From assembly GCF_030269665.1 (NCBI RefSeq), contig NZ_BSTS01000015.1, positions 1-64,000 of the forward strand: a DNA stretch of 64,000 bases. The letters are read 5' to 3'. A program made the translations under genes and the position numbers. The DNA is from Actinomycetospora sp. NBRC 106375. Its GTDB lineage: Bacteria > Actinomycetota > Actinomycetes > Mycobacteriales > Pseudonocardiaceae. Each line of letters starts with the position of its first letter. Position 1 is the first letter of the stretch. Positions 54,553-63,461 of the stretch are shown in pieces. The notes below the pieces were generated by a model. That model saw only the letters and a list, made by a program, of their open reading frames with translations. It made no database searches and was not told the origin of the DNA.

Positions 54553-54631
54553 CACGGCGCTCCCCCCGCTCCCCCGCACCACCCCCGCAGCCCCCCGTGG
54601 CCCTCCGGCCGCCTCCCGACGAGGAGCTCCC

Positions 54632-56152
54632 GTGTCCGACCAGGACCCGTCCCAGGACCCACCCCACGACCCACTCCACGACCCGGCACCGGGACCCGCC
54701 ACGCCCCCGGTCGAGGACGGCGCGGTCCTGCGGTCCTGGCACCGCCGCCCGGTGGTGTGGGTGGCTGCGGCGCTGGTCGTGCTCGCGGTCGTGGGGGTGA
54801 CCGTGACGGTCGGGGTCCGGCAGGCCACGGCCGACACCTCGACGGGCATGCTCCGCATCGCGCACCTGTCCCCGGTGACCCCGTCGGTGGACATGTACGT
54901 CACCGGCCCGGACCTCCCGGAGACCCTCGTCGCGCCGGGCGTCGCCTACCGCGGCACGTCGCCGTACCTCACCGAGCCCGCCGGCACGTACACGCTGACC
55001 GCGCGCCCGGCGGGCGCGCCGGCGGCCAGCCCGCCCGCGGTCCGGGTGTCGGTGGAGGTGCCGGCCGGCACCGCGCAGACCGCGGCGTTCGTCGACTCCA
55101 CCGTCTCGGGTGCCCCGGAGCTGCAGGTGCTCGACGACCAGACCGCACCCGCGCCGGCGGGCTCCGCGCAGGTACGCGTCGTGCAGGGCGCCAACGGGGT
55201 CGGGGCGCTCGACGTCGACCTCGACGGCGGACCGCCCCTGGCCCGCGACCTGTTCTACGGCTCGACGACGCCGTACGTCACCGTTCCCGCGCGGGCGTGG
55301 GAGGTGCGGCTCCGGTCCCGTCTCGGGTCGACCAACCAGACCACGGTGCCGCTGTCGGACACCGGGGTGACGACGCTGTTCGTCGGCCGCGAGCCCGACG
55401 GTCAGCTCATCGTGGCGGCCGTCCCGGACGCCGCGACCGTGGCCGGGGTGCCCGCGCCGGGGACGGAGCCGACGACGCTCCCGGCGACCCCGACCCCGCG
55501 CCCGACGCCGGACCCGGAGACTCCCCTGCCGACGCCGCCGCGCGTGCCGCCGGTGCCGCGCGGGGGCACCGAGGCGGGCCTCGGCGGGCTGGCGCAGCCG
55601 ACCCTGCCCTCGGCGATCGGCAACTGGTTCTCGGGCTTCTTCTCCGACGACGACGAGGTGCCGCCCGCACCGCGGATGCCGCTGGCGGCGGCACTGGCCG
55701 CGCCCGACGGCCTGCGCCCGACGGCCATGCATATCCCGTCGATCGGGCTCGCCGCGCTCAAGCTCGCCGACCTGCGCATCGATTACCGGGGAGCGCTGCA
55801 GGTGCCGACCGACTTCGGGCAGGTCGGCTGGTACACGTCGAGCGCGGTGCCCGGCGACCCCGGACCCGCGGTGTTCGCCGGGCACGTCGACACGCGGCGC
55901 GGGCCGGCGGTGTTCGCCCAGCTCGACCGGCTGCGCCCCGGCGACCTCGTCGAGGTCCCCCGCTCGGACGGGGGGACGGCGCGGTTCTCGGTCGACAGCG
56001 TCGAGTACTTCCCGAAGGACACGATGCCGAACGACCGCATCTACGGTCCCTCGACGGTGCCGCAGCTCCGTCTCCTGACGTGCGGCGGCCCCTTCGACGA
56101 GGGCACGCTGTCGTACCGGGACAACGTCGTCGTCTTCGCGACGCAACGCTGA
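54632..56152 (+). CDS. DUF4397 domain plus class F sortase
   Basis: A 506-residue membrane-anchored protein. An acidic/Pro-rich cytoplasmic tail leads to a membrane helix (41-61) and a DUF4397 domain (LRIAHLSPVTPSVDMYVTGP; VRVVQGANGVGALDVDLDGG). A Pro-rich linker follows, then a sortase domain with catalytic His in VFAGHVDTRRG, Cys484 in LLTCGG and Arg496 in SYRDNV. This is the class F pattern of actinobacteria. DUF4397 is common in surface proteins; its fusion to a sortase is notable. The start GTG at 54632 follows GAGGAG. No LPXTG-type substrate gene is next to it. Confidence 0.87.
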   Translation: MSDQDPSQDPPHDPLHDPAPGPATPPVEDGAVLRSWHRRPVVWVAAALVVLAVVGVTVTVGVRQATADTSTGMLRIAHLSPVTPSVDMYVTGPDLPETLVAPGVAYRGTSPYLTEPAGTYTLTARPAGAPAASPPAVRVSVEVPAGTAQTAAFVDSTVSGAPELQVLDDQTAPAPAGSAQVRVVQGANGVGALDVDLDGGPPLARDLFYGSTTPYVTVPARAWEVRLRSRLGSTNQTTVPLSDTGVTTLFVGREPDGQLIVAAVPDAATVAGVPAPGTEPTTLPATPTPRPTPDPETPLPTPPRVPPVPRGGTEAGLGGLAQPTLPSAIGNWFSGFFSDDDEVPPAPRMPLAAALAAPDGLRPTAMHIPSIGLAALKLADLRIDYRGALQVPTDFGQVGWYTSSAVPGDPGPAVFAGHVDTRRGPAVFAQLDRLRPGDLVEVPRSDGGTARFSVDSVEYFPKDTMPNDRIYGPSTVPQLRLLTCGGPFDEGTLSYRDNVVVFATQR

Positions 56153-56182
56153 GCGGAGCGGCGGGATCGAGGAGGGTCACGC

Positions 56183-56695
56183 GTGGACGCCATCGACGTG
56201 CTGGTCGACGCCTTCGCACGGGCGCAGGGAGATCTGACCCGGGCGGTCGACGGGCTGAGCCCCGACGAGCTGGCCTGGCGGCCGGACGGCGAGGCCAACC
56301 CGATCGCCTGGCTCGTGTGGCACCTGACCCGCGTGCAGGACGACCACGTCGCCGACCTCGCCGGCACCGAGCAGGTGTGGACCGCCGACGGCTGGGCGCG
56401 GCGGTTCGACCTCCCGCTCGACGACGCCTCGATCGGCTACGGGCACACCAGCGAGCAGGTCGCGGCGGTCCGCGTCGACGACCCGTCGCTGCTCACCGGG
56501 TACCACGACGCCGTCCACGAGCGCACGGTCGCCTACCTGCGGACCCTGGAGGGCGAGGACCTCGACGAGGTCATCGACGACCGCTGGGACCCGCCGGTGA
56601 CCCGCGGGGTGCGGCTGGTCAGCGTGGTGGACGACGACATCCAGCACGCCGGCCAGGCCGCCTACCTCGCCGGCCTGGTCCGGCGCCGCCGCTGA
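56183..56695 (+). CDS. DinB-superfamily (DUF664-like) protein
   Basis: A 170-residue four-helix protein: LSPDELAWRPDGEANPIAWLVWHLTRV with the first His ligand, DDDIQHAGQAAYLAGL with the C-terminal ligand region, and a VHERTVAYLRTL helix between. This matches the DUF664/mycothiol-dependent DinB group. It starts with GTG 56183, 30 bases after the sortase stop. Probable activity: thiol S-transferase or related; not provable from the sequence. It is a distant relative of the gene at 38947. Confidence 0.82.
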   Translation: MDAIDVLVDAFARAQGDLTRAVDGLSPDELAWRPDGEANPIAWLVWHLTRVQDDHVADLAGTEQVWTADGWARRFDLPLDDASIGYGHTSEQVAAVRVDDPSLLTGYHDAVHERTVAYLRTLEGEDLDEVIDDRWDPPVTRGVRLVSVVDDDIQHAGQAAYLAGLVRRRR

Positions 56696-56698
56696 GCT

Positions 56699-57070
56699 TC
56701 ACCCCGTCGGGCACAGGCAGAACGGGTGGCCGACCGGGTCGATGAGCACGCGCCACCGCTCGCCGGGCTGGTGGTCGGGCACCGTCGCGCCCAGCTCGCG
56801 GGCCCGGGCGATCGCGGCGTCGAGGTCGTCGACACCGAGGTCGAGGTGGTAGCGCTTGGTGCCCTCCGGGTCCGGCCAGGGCGGCGGCGTCCAGCCCGGC
56901 ACGCGACCGAACCCGATCGGCGCGCCCTCGCCGGAGATCATCGCGTACTCGTCCTCGGCGTGGACCGTCGTCCAGCCCAGCAGCGCGCCGTAGAAGGCGG
57001 CCTGGGCGCGGGGGTCGGGACCGTCCAGATTGATCATGGCCAGATTGATCGTGTCGAGCGTGGTGGGCAT
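56699..57070 (-). CDS. VOC-superfamily (glyoxalase-fold) protein
   Basis: A 123-residue protein with two beta-alpha-beta-beta-beta repeats: INLAMINLDGPDPRAQAAFYGALLGW for the first and YHLDLGVDDLDAAIARARELGA for the second, ending in DPVGHPFCLCPTG. The PFCLCPTG ending is typical of actinobacterial VOC proteins. The metal ligands look partly degenerate (N/M at the first position). It is convergent with the DinB gene, with their ends 3 bases apart. The ATG at 57070 is clear. Function unknown; possibly a resistance or dioxygenase-like role. Confidence 0.85.
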   Translation of the reverse strand: MPTTLDTINLAMINLDGPDPRAQAAFYGALLGWTTVHAEDEYAMISGEGAPIGFGRVPGWTPPPWPDPEGTKRYHLDLGVDDLDAAIARARELGATVPDHQPGERWRVLIDPVGHPFCLCPTG

Positions 57071-57312
57071 CGCGGCCTCCTGGCCTCGTGCGGGAGCGGA
57101 CACCGACGACGCTAGGACCTGTTCCTGACAGGTCGCGTCAGGTAGCCGGCGACTTTTCCCGGCCCGCGTCCGACCGGGTCGTCCCCGGTCACCCGACGTG
57201 GTGAACCCGGACGTCACGGGCTTCAGGACGGTAACGACCACGAGTCTCCCTGCGACATCGCTCACACAGCGTCCGCATGGCCGCTGGTCGCTAGGCCATT
57301 CGGGGGTTGATC

Positions 57313-57999
57313 ATGGGGCACCACCACCGGCGCGACGACGGTCCGGTGACGGTCGTGGCCGCGCCGACGGTGCCGCCCGTGCCGACCGTGCCCCGGCACG
57401 CCGCCCGCCCGGTCGCCCTCGACGCCCCGCCCGCGGGGCTCGGCTACCCGGCGCCGACGGCCTACCGCCCGCACCCCGTCACCGGGGTGCCGACGCCGCC
57501 CGCGATCCCCGCGCCGGCACGCACGCCCGCCGCACCCCGCCGGTCCGCCCGCCGCTCCGCCGGCACCCGCGCCCCGCTGACCATCGCGGTCGCCGGCGCG
57601 GCCATGGCGCTCGTCGGCGTCGGCTCGCAGCTGCCCGACCTCGTCCACGCCGTCGCGACCACGGCCGCGAGCTCGCCGGCTCCCGCCGCGGTGCCGAGCG
57701 CCCCCGTCGCCCCGGTGCACGCGCCGGCCGTCGCCCGCCAGTGCGCCGCGGTCGTCGCCGACGCCCTCGACGACACCGTCGCCACCCTCGGCCGCACCCC
57801 GAGCGCGCAGTGGACCGGCGTCCTCGACGCGCGCGGCGACGCGCTGGCCGCGACCTACGGCGAGACCTCGCCCGAGCACCGCGCCTTCGAGCGCGGCGCC
57901 GACGACATCCTCGCCTGGATGCGCGCCGACACCTCGGAGGACTACGGCGCCGTCACCATGCGCGTCGCCCGCTCCGTCGCCGCGACCTGCGGCGCCTGA
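57313..57999 (+). CDS. Pro/Ala-rich membrane or secreted protein, unknown
   Basis: A 228-residue protein. The first 80 residues are Pro-rich and basic (HHHRRDDG at the start), then comes one membrane segment (LTIAVAGAAMALVGVGSQL) and an external C-terminal part with two Cys residues (ARQCAAVVADALDDTV and VAATCGA, possibly a disulfide) between which lies an acidic helical stretch. GGGGG precedes the ATG by 6-7 bases. No family recognised. The layout fits a type II single-pass membrane protein with an exported helical domain. It ends next to palindrome 5. Confidence 0.6.
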   Translation: MGHHHRRDDGPVTVVAAPTVPPVPTVPRHAARPVALDAPPAGLGYPAPTAYRPHPVTGVPTPPAIPAPARTPAAPRRSARRSAGTRAPLTIAVAGAAMALVGVGSQLPDLVHAVATTAASSPAPAAVPSAPVAPVHAPAVARQCAAVVADALDDTVATLGRTPSAQWTGVLDARGDALAATYGETSPEHRAFERGADDILAWMRADTSEDYGAVTMRVARSVAATCGA

Positions 58000-58005
58000 C
58001 CCCAT

Positions 58006-58045
58006 GTGAGCGGAATTCCCGGCTATAGCCGGGAATTTCGCTCAC
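58006..58045. terminator. Palindromic element 5, terminator over the C39 gene stop
   Basis: Two 20-base arms (58006-58025 and 58026-58045) pair with one mismatch and meet at a self-complementary CTATAG centre. The outer ends GTGAGCG and CGCTCAC match the other elements. The stop and last codons of the leftward C39 gene are inside the palindrome, and the rightward gene stops 6 bases before it. Confidence 0.8.
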
Positions 58046-59132
58046 GTACGGGGCGGCGCGGGCGGACGATGCCCACCGCGGCCAGGAGGGCGGAGACGCC
58101 GCCGGTGGCGACGGCGACGTGCTGCAGCACGATCGGCAGGAACACCACACCCGTCGAGCCCTCGGAGATCAGGGCGCACCGCATCTCGCGGATGCCCGGC
58201 TTGCCGGCCGCCGCGTCGGCGGGCGGCGTGCCGCCGGCCGCGGAGGGGTCGGTGCCCTCCGCCGGCACCGGGTGGGTCGGCGCGTTGTCGGCGGGCGCCG
58301 TGTGCGGCGGGGCCGTGTCGGTCACGAGCATCTCGTGGTCCGAGTCGCTCCACGCGTCCTCGAAGGTCGCGCGCGGCACGACGGACACCGCGCCGCTGGG
58401 GTCGCCGGGGTCGGCGAGGTAGACGTTCTCGTCGTCGATGCCGGTCACGACCACCGCGTGGTTGGCGTCGGTGCCGCCGTCGGCGGCGTCGTCGTCCTGG
58501 TGGTACCAGATCTCGTCGGCGTCGACGTAGGCGATGATGTCGCGGTCCTGGTCGAGCAGGAGCTCGAGGTCCTTGAGGCTCCCGTGCGTCGTCGTCGCGG
58601 GGATGCCGTAGCTCTCCAGCAGCGCCTCGCCCTCGGACGAGGTCATCCCCGACGCGTCGTCGGGGCGCCCGTCGCCGTCGGCGTCGGTGGTGGTCAGCCA
58701 GCCGTGCGCGACGGCGCGGTCCACGACCTCCTGCTCGCCGACGTTGTGGCCCTGCCACTCGCCCACGACCTGGGCCACCGACGCCGGGACGCAGTAGCCG
58801 TTGGTCGACTGCGCGTACCAGTACGACGACGCCTGCGCCGGGTCGCCGTGCATCCCGTCGTCGCGGGCGGCGGAGGCGTCGGCCGGGAGGGCGCCGTCGC
58901 GGAAGTTGTCCTCGTGGCGGTACCAGTCGGTCGACCAGCCGCCGGTGATCGGGTGCACCTCGTCGTCGGTGACGAGCCCGTCGCCGTTCGCGTCGGTCCA
59001 GCCGAGGTCGAGCACGCCGTCACCGTCGGTGTCAACCGCGGTGACGTCGACGCGCCCGTCGCCGTCGAGATCGGTGAACAGGTCCATGGGCTCGGGGGCG
59101 TCCTCGGCGACCATCTCGGTGACGTCGTCCAC
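58023..59132 (-). CDS. C39-like (papain-fold) peptidase with calcium-binding loops
   Basis: A 369-residue protein. The N-terminus has EF-hand-like loops (DLDGDGRVD, DTDGDGVLD, DANGDGLVTDDE) and another occurs near 150 (DADGDGRPDD). The papain-like domain has Cys114 in TNGYCVPAS and a His in DANHAVVVTG with ADPGDP following, the peptidase C39-like triad order. A membrane segment (VAVATGGVSALLAAVG) lies near the C-terminus. No N-terminal signal peptide is seen. Its last codons are made by palindrome 5. It may be an exported, Ca-activated peptidase tethered by its C-terminus, or an intracellular one. Confidence 0.75.
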   Translation of the reverse strand: MDDVTEMVAEDAPEPMDLFTDLDGDGRVDVTAVDTDGDGVLDLGWTDANGDGLVTDDEVHPITGGWSTDWYRHEDNFRDGALPADASAARDDGMHGDPAQASSYWYAQSTNGYCVPASVAQVVGEWQGHNVGEQEVVDRAVAHGWLTTTDADGDGRPDDASGMTSSEGEALLESYGIPATTTHGSLKDLELLLDQDRDIIAYVDADEIWYHQDDDAADGGTDANHAVVVTGIDDENVYLADPGDPSGAVSVVPRATFEDAWSDSDHEMLVTDTAPPHTAPADNAPTHPVPAEGTDPSAAGGTPPADAAAGKPGIREMRCALISEGSTGVVFLPIVLQHVAVATGGVSALLAAVGIVRPRRPVRERNSRL

Positions 59133-59218
59133 GGCGCTCTCCCTCGTCGGCGACGCCGCGCCCCTCCGGCACCGGCGTCGGGCCTTCGACGCCGGGGCGG
59201 ACCGGGATTGTTCCCGGC

Positions 59219-59383
59219 TCAGGCCTGCGAGATCAGGGCCTCGGTGCGCACGGCGTTGAGGTGCCGCTCACGCGCGGTGCGACGGGCCCGGTCGGCGGCC
59301 TGGTTCTGGGCGACGGTGACGCCCAGCAGCGCCCCACCCAGGAAGATCACACCGACGACGACCACGGCCACGATCACGAACAT
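59219..59383 (-). CDS. Small single-pass membrane protein
   Basis: A 54-residue protein: an N-terminal membrane helix (MFVIVAVVVVGVIFLGGALLG) and a basic cytoplasmic helix (ADRARRTARERHLNAVRTEA). GGAGAG precedes the ATG at 59383 by about 7 bases. It lies between the C39 gene (86 bases downstream) and a 224-base region with no gene. Function unknown. Confidence 0.6.
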   Translation of the reverse strand: MFVIVAVVVVGVIFLGGALLGVTVAQNQAADRARRTARERHLNAVRTEALISQA

Positions 59384-59607
59384 CCGACTCTCTCCTTCGT
59401 CCCCCGAGCGCCGGGAACGCCCCGCACTCACGGATCCAGACGGGTGTCGGGCCTTCCGGTTGGCGGTCACGCTGCGTCGGCAACGTCACGACCGCCGACC
59501 TGACCGGTGGACGCAACCTCACCGCCGTGACGCGCCCGTGACCGGACACCGGCCCGTAACACCCGCGAGCGCATCCCCACCGGCCGGCCGGGGTAGGCAG
59601 TGCCGTG

Positions 59608-59793
59608 ATGGACAGCGAGCCCCGCACGCCTGCCGAGAGGGACCTCGACGCCGAGGAGGGCATGGACCGCCCCGAGCCCACCGACGACACGGCACCCGAC
59701 GCCGACCCCGACGAGGTCGAGCCGGCGTTCGACATCGACCTGGAGCCCGACGAGCAGGGCACCGCCGAGGCCGGCGAGGAGCCGACCGGCTAG
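59608..59793 (+). CDS. Short acidic protein, unknown
   Basis: A 61-residue, almost fully acidic and probably disordered peptide (DDTAPDADPDEVEPAFDIDL, ending in GEEPTG). The start is ATG 59608 or GTG 59605. Its stop is 13 bases from the convergent acyltransferase stop. Low complexity makes the coding call only moderate, but the base bias and clean boundaries favour it. Confidence 0.5.
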   Translation: MDSEPRTPAERDLDAEEGMDRPEPTDDTAPDADPDEVEPAFDIDLEPDEQGTAEAGEEPTG

Positions 59794-59806
59794 CTCACGA
59801 GCACAC

Positions 59807-61849
59807 TCACCAACCCAGCAGCGCCGGGATCCGCTCGCCGACGACCGGCCCCATGGTCCGGCTGTACGTCGCCGAGACGTGGTTGTCGTCGAGGTAGACG
59901 AGCACGTTGCCGATCTCGGGCGGGCAGCTCACCGGGCCGCACAGCTCGTTCGAGAGGTCCAGGAACGCCACGTTGCCCGGCACGCCCGGCGTCGACGTCC
60001 AGGGCGGATCGTCGGCCAGGAGCTCCGCGCGCGGGATCGCACACTCGTCGGCGCCCCGCCCGTAGGACTCCAGGCACTCCGCGGGCTCGTGGTCGAAGCG
60101 CGGGTTGTCGCGCACGGCGAGCACCGGGACGCCGGCCTCGTCGAGGCGCTGCCACCCGGCGACGAACCCGTCGGGGGTCTGCTCGGTCAGCCCGGCCCGG
60201 ACGTCGCGGGTGGCGCTGACGACCACGGCGTCCGGCGCGTCGGCCGCGAGGTGCTCGATCGCCGCCGCGTTCCAGTCGACGCACGTCGCGTCGGCCGGGT
60301 CGGTCTCCGACGTCGTCGCGAACGGGCACCGGGCGCGGACGAGGGTAGTGACCTCCCAGTTCTGCTCGCGGGCGACGGGCTCGAGCGCGGGCAGGAACTG
60401 CTGCATGTGGGAGTCGCCCACGACCGTGATCCGCCGCGCCGGCTCCCCCTCGGCACGCACGGGGACGCACTGCTCGAGGACGGGGTGGTCGGGCACCGGG
60501 GCGCAGCCGTCGCGGTACTGCGCCCAGTCGTCCTGGACGCGGGCCACCGACGGCTGCACCGGCACGCTCTCCTCGGTGTCAGCGACGTAGTCCGGGCCGA
60601 GCGCGACGGCCCCGGGGTGGCGCTGGTCGCCCACCTCCGGGTCCGGACCGGCCGCGACGACCGCCGACCACACACCCAGGGCGGCCAGCGCCGGCGCCAG
60701 GCACGCCGCCACGACGAGCGGCGCCCGGACCGGGCCGCCGAGACGCTCGCGGGGCAGGCGGCGCAGCGGCTCCTCGAGGACGTGGTGGGTGCCGACCGCG
60801 AGCGCCACCGAGATCGCGACGACCACCAGGCCGCCGGTCACCCCCGCCGTCGCGCTGCCGGTGAGCACGAGCAGGGTGACGAGCACCGGCCAGTGCCAGA
60901 GATAGAGCGGGTAGCTGATCCGGCCGAGGTACTGGGCGGTCGCGCCGGTCAGCAGCCGGTCGGCGACGCCCGCGCGCCCGGCCACGATGACCGCGACCGC
61001 CGAGAGCACCGGCCACAGCGCGAGGTAGCCGGGGAACGCAGCGCCGACGTCGAGCACCGCGCCGCACGTCACGAGCCCGGCGACACCGAGCACGCCGAGC
61101 ACCGCGCGCGTCGCCCGGCCGAGCCGGATGCGGTCGGCGACGAGAGCGAGGACGCCGCCGAGCGCGAACTCCCACACGCGGGTGCGGGCGTCGAAGTAGG
61201 CGACGGCCTGGTCGGACGCCGTCGCGGCCACGGAGTACGCGAACGACGCGAGGCCGGCGCCGGTGAGGACGACGAGCAAGGCGGCGCGCACGTCGAACCC
61301 CCGCCAGCGCGCCCACCGCGCGACGAGCAGCACGAGGACCGGCGCCAGCAGGTAGAACTGCGCCTGGATCGACAGCGACCAGAAGTGCTGGGCGACGCTC
61401 GCCGAGCCGTGGTTCGCGTAGTAGTCGACGGCGTCGGCCGCCAGGCGCCAGTTCTCGACGAAGAACGCCGACGCCAGCAGCTCGTGGAGGTTCCGCGTCC
61501 ACGTCGAGGCCGGCAGGAGCACGGCCGCGACGACCGCGCTCACCGCCAGGACCAGGCCGGCGGTCGGAACGAGGCGCCAGAACAGGCGCGTCCACGTCGC
61601 GGCGACCTCGACGCGCCGGCCCCGGATCGCCGTGCGGGAGAGCATCCCGAGCACGAAGAAGCCCGAGAGCAGGAAGAACACGTCGACGCCGCCGGAGACC
61701 CGCCCGACCCACACGTGGTAGACGACGACCAGGACGGCCGCGAGTCCCCGCAGACCCTCGATCTCTCCGCGGCGCTCGGTCCGCGAGGTCGCGCCGGAGG
61801 TGCCGGACGTGCCGGCCGTGCCGTGGTCGGCGGTCGCGAGCCGGCTCAC
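59807..61849 (-). CDS. OatA-like acyltransferase-3/SGNH protein
   Basis: A 680-residue protein. An acyltransferase-3 domain with about 10-11 helices opens with EIEGLRGLAAVLVVVYHVW (catalytic-type His) and GGVDVFFLLSGFFV. A C-terminal extracytoplasmic SGNH domain follows: VVGDSHMQQFL (Ser nucleophile), a VVSATRDVR strand, and DDNHVSATYS with the Asp/His pair. This architecture O-acetylates peptidoglycan or surface glycans (OatA, LPS acetylases). It starts with ATG/GTG at 61849. It stands alone, convergent with the short acidic gene. The substrate might be the exopolysaccharide or wall polymer encoded elsewhere. Confidence 0.9.
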   Translation of the reverse strand: MSRLATADHGTAGTSGTSGATSRTERRGEIEGLRGLAAVLVVVYHVWVGRVSGGVDVFFLLSGFFVLGMLSRTAIRGRRVEVAATWTRLFWRLVPTAGLVLAVSAVVAAVLLPASTWTRNLHELLASAFFVENWRLAADAVDYYANHGSASVAQHFWSLSIQAQFYLLAPVLVLLVARWARWRGFDVRAALLVVLTGAGLASFAYSVAATASDQAVAYFDARTRVWEFALGGVLALVADRIRLGRATRAVLGVLGVAGLVTCGAVLDVGAAFPGYLALWPVLSAVAVIVAGRAGVADRLLTGATAQYLGRISYPLYLWHWPVLVTLLVLTGSATAGVTGGLVVVAISVALAVGTHHVLEEPLRRLPRERLGGPVRAPLVVAACLAPALAALGVWSAVVAAGPDPEVGDQRHPGAVALGPDYVADTEESVPVQPSVARVQDDWAQYRDGCAPVPDHPVLEQCVPVRAEGEPARRITVVGDSHMQQFLPALEPVAREQNWEVTTLVRARCPFATTSETDPADATCVDWNAAAIEHLAADAPDAVVVSATRDVRAGLTEQTPDGFVAGWQRLDEAGVPVLAVRDNPRFDHEPAECLESYGRGADECAIPRAELLADDPPWTSTPGVPGNVAFLDLSNELCGPVSCPPEIGNVLVYLDDNHVSATYSRTMGPVVGERIPALLGW

Positions 61850-61967
61850 GTCCCCTGGTCCTCCTCACGATCACGGATCTCCGCGGCCCCCAGCCTCCCC
61901 GACGGCCCCGAGCGGGCCGACGGCGGGCAGGTCGCCGGAGAGATCATCCAACCGGGACACTGGTCGG

Positions 61968-63461
61968 GTGAGCGTGACGCGGCGCCTCGTCGTCTGCTGC
62001 GACGGGACCTGGAACACGGCCACCGACCGCACCAACGTCCGGCGGCTCCACGACCGGCTCGCCGCGACCGACGACCAGGTGCCCCGGTACTTCCCCGGCG
62101 TCGGCACCGACGGCGGACCCGTCCGGCGGGTGCTCGACGGCGCGCTGGGCCTCGGCCTCGCCGCCCACATCGCCGAGGCCTACCGCTGGCTCGCCGAGAC
62201 CTTCCGGCCCGGCGACGAGCTGGTGCTGCTCGGGTTCAGCCGCGGCGCGTTCACCGTGCGCAGCCTCGTCGGGATGCTCGCACGCTGCGGGCTCGTCGCC
62301 TTCACCGCCGACCAGGACGACGCGGCGCGGGACGCGCTCGTGGCGCGGATCTACGCCGAGGGCTACCGCGCGCGGCACGACCTCGACGGGCTCACCTTCC
62401 ACCCGGGCTTCGGTCCCGACGACCGCGCGCCCGTCGCGTTCCTCGGCGTGTGGGACACGGTGGGCGCGCTCGGCGTCCCGAAGACCTTCGGGCTGGTGTC
62501 GTCGGTGGTCGGCGGCGAGCGCGTCCAGTTCCACGACCTCGAGCTCACCCCCGACGTCCGGCACGCCCGGCAGGCGCTGGCCCTCGAGGAGATGCGCGGA
62601 CCGTACGTGCCGTCGGTGTGGCGGACGCCGCCCGAGGGCCGGCACGACTCGTTCGCCCAGGTCTGGTTCCCGGGCGGCCACGGTGACGTCGGCGGCGGCA
62701 AGCCCGACACCGACCTCTCCGACGGCGCGCTGCGCTGGATGATCGACGAGCTGGACGCGACGGTCGCGCCGCGCTGGGCACCGGACGCCCCGGCCCGCCC
62801 GGAGGGCCGTCCGTGCGGCGCGCTGGACGACGGCGTCGGCGGTGTCTGGCGGTTCCTGAGCCCACGACCCCGGTCGGCACCGCACGTCGTCGACGGCGCC
62901 GACGACGTCAGCGCCTCCGCCGCCGCCCGCCGCCGCTGCGACCTGACGCCGCCCTACCGCCCCGGGCGTGTGCCGTCCGACGACGGCGAGACCGTCGTGG
63001 TCGACGCCGTCGAGCCCTGGGTCGAGACCGGGCTCTACCTGCCGCCCGGCCGCTACGCGCTCGCGGCGTCGGGGTCGTGGCGCGACCACGGCGCCGCCTC
63101 GCCGGCGACCGGCGCCTCGCCCTGGCCGGTCACGTCGTGGCCGTCCTACGCGGTCGGGACGGTGCTCGACGGGGTGCGCGCGCTCGTCGAGCGGGTCACG
63201 GGCAACCCGCGCGCCGACGTCGTCGGCAGCCGCCGGGTGCCGGAGGCCCGGTGGCTCGAGCTGGTCGCCGCCGTGGCGAACGACGTCGTCGACCTCGACG
63301 GCACCGTGCACGAGGGCACGACCGTGCCCATCGGGGCCCGCGGCGAGCGCGGGCTGGCCCTCACCCGCGGCGGCTATCTCTACGCCTTCGCCAACGACGC
63401 CTGGACCGGCTACGGCTCCCATCGCGGCGCGGTGACGCTACGGGTCACGCGGCGCGGCTGA
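61968..63461 (+). CDS. DUF2235 alpha/beta-hydrolase with C-terminal beta domain
   Basis: A 497-residue second DUF2235 protein. RLVVCCDGTWNTATDRTN is near the start, GFSRGAF (Ser91) is the nucleophile elbow, GVWDTVGALGVP and GGHGDVGGG complete the triad. Beyond the family domain, about 120 residues form a beta-rich C-terminal module (VEPWVETGLYLPPGRYALAA; ...GGYLYAFANDAWTGYGS), resembling a PA14/lectin-like sandwich. The paralogue at 21591 lacks this module. The start is GTG 61968 or 61974. There is no signal peptide. Lipid hydrolysis is expected from the fold; the target is unknown. Confidence 0.85.
   Translation: MSVTRRLVVCCDGTWNTATDRTNVRRLHDRLAATDDQVPRYFPGVGTDGGPVRRVLDGALGLGLAAHIAEAYRWLAETFRPGDELVLLGFSRGAFTVRSLVGMLARCGLVAFTADQDDAARDALVARIYAEGYRARHDLDGLTFHPGFGPDDRAPVAFLGVWDTVGALGVPKTFGLVSSVVGGERVQFHDLELTPDVRHARQALALEEMRGPYVPSVWRTPPEGRHDSFAQVWFPGGHGDVGGGKPDTDLSDGALRWMIDELDATVAPRWAPDAPARPEGRPCGALDDGVGGVWRFLSPRPRSAPHVVDGADDVSASAAARRRCDLTPPYRPGRVPSDDGETVVVDAVEPWVETGLYLPPGRYALAASGSWRDHGAASPATGASPWPVTSWPSYAVGTVLDGVRALVERVTGNPRADVVGSRRVPEARWLELVAAVANDVVDLDGTVHEGTTVPIGARGERGLALTRGGYLYAFANDAWTGYGSHRGAVTLRVTRRG

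Noticed and set aside
59879-62686. A 935-residue rightward frame crossing the acyltransferase and DUF2235 genes
   Set aside because: Overlaps two recognisable genes in wrong frames and has no motif.
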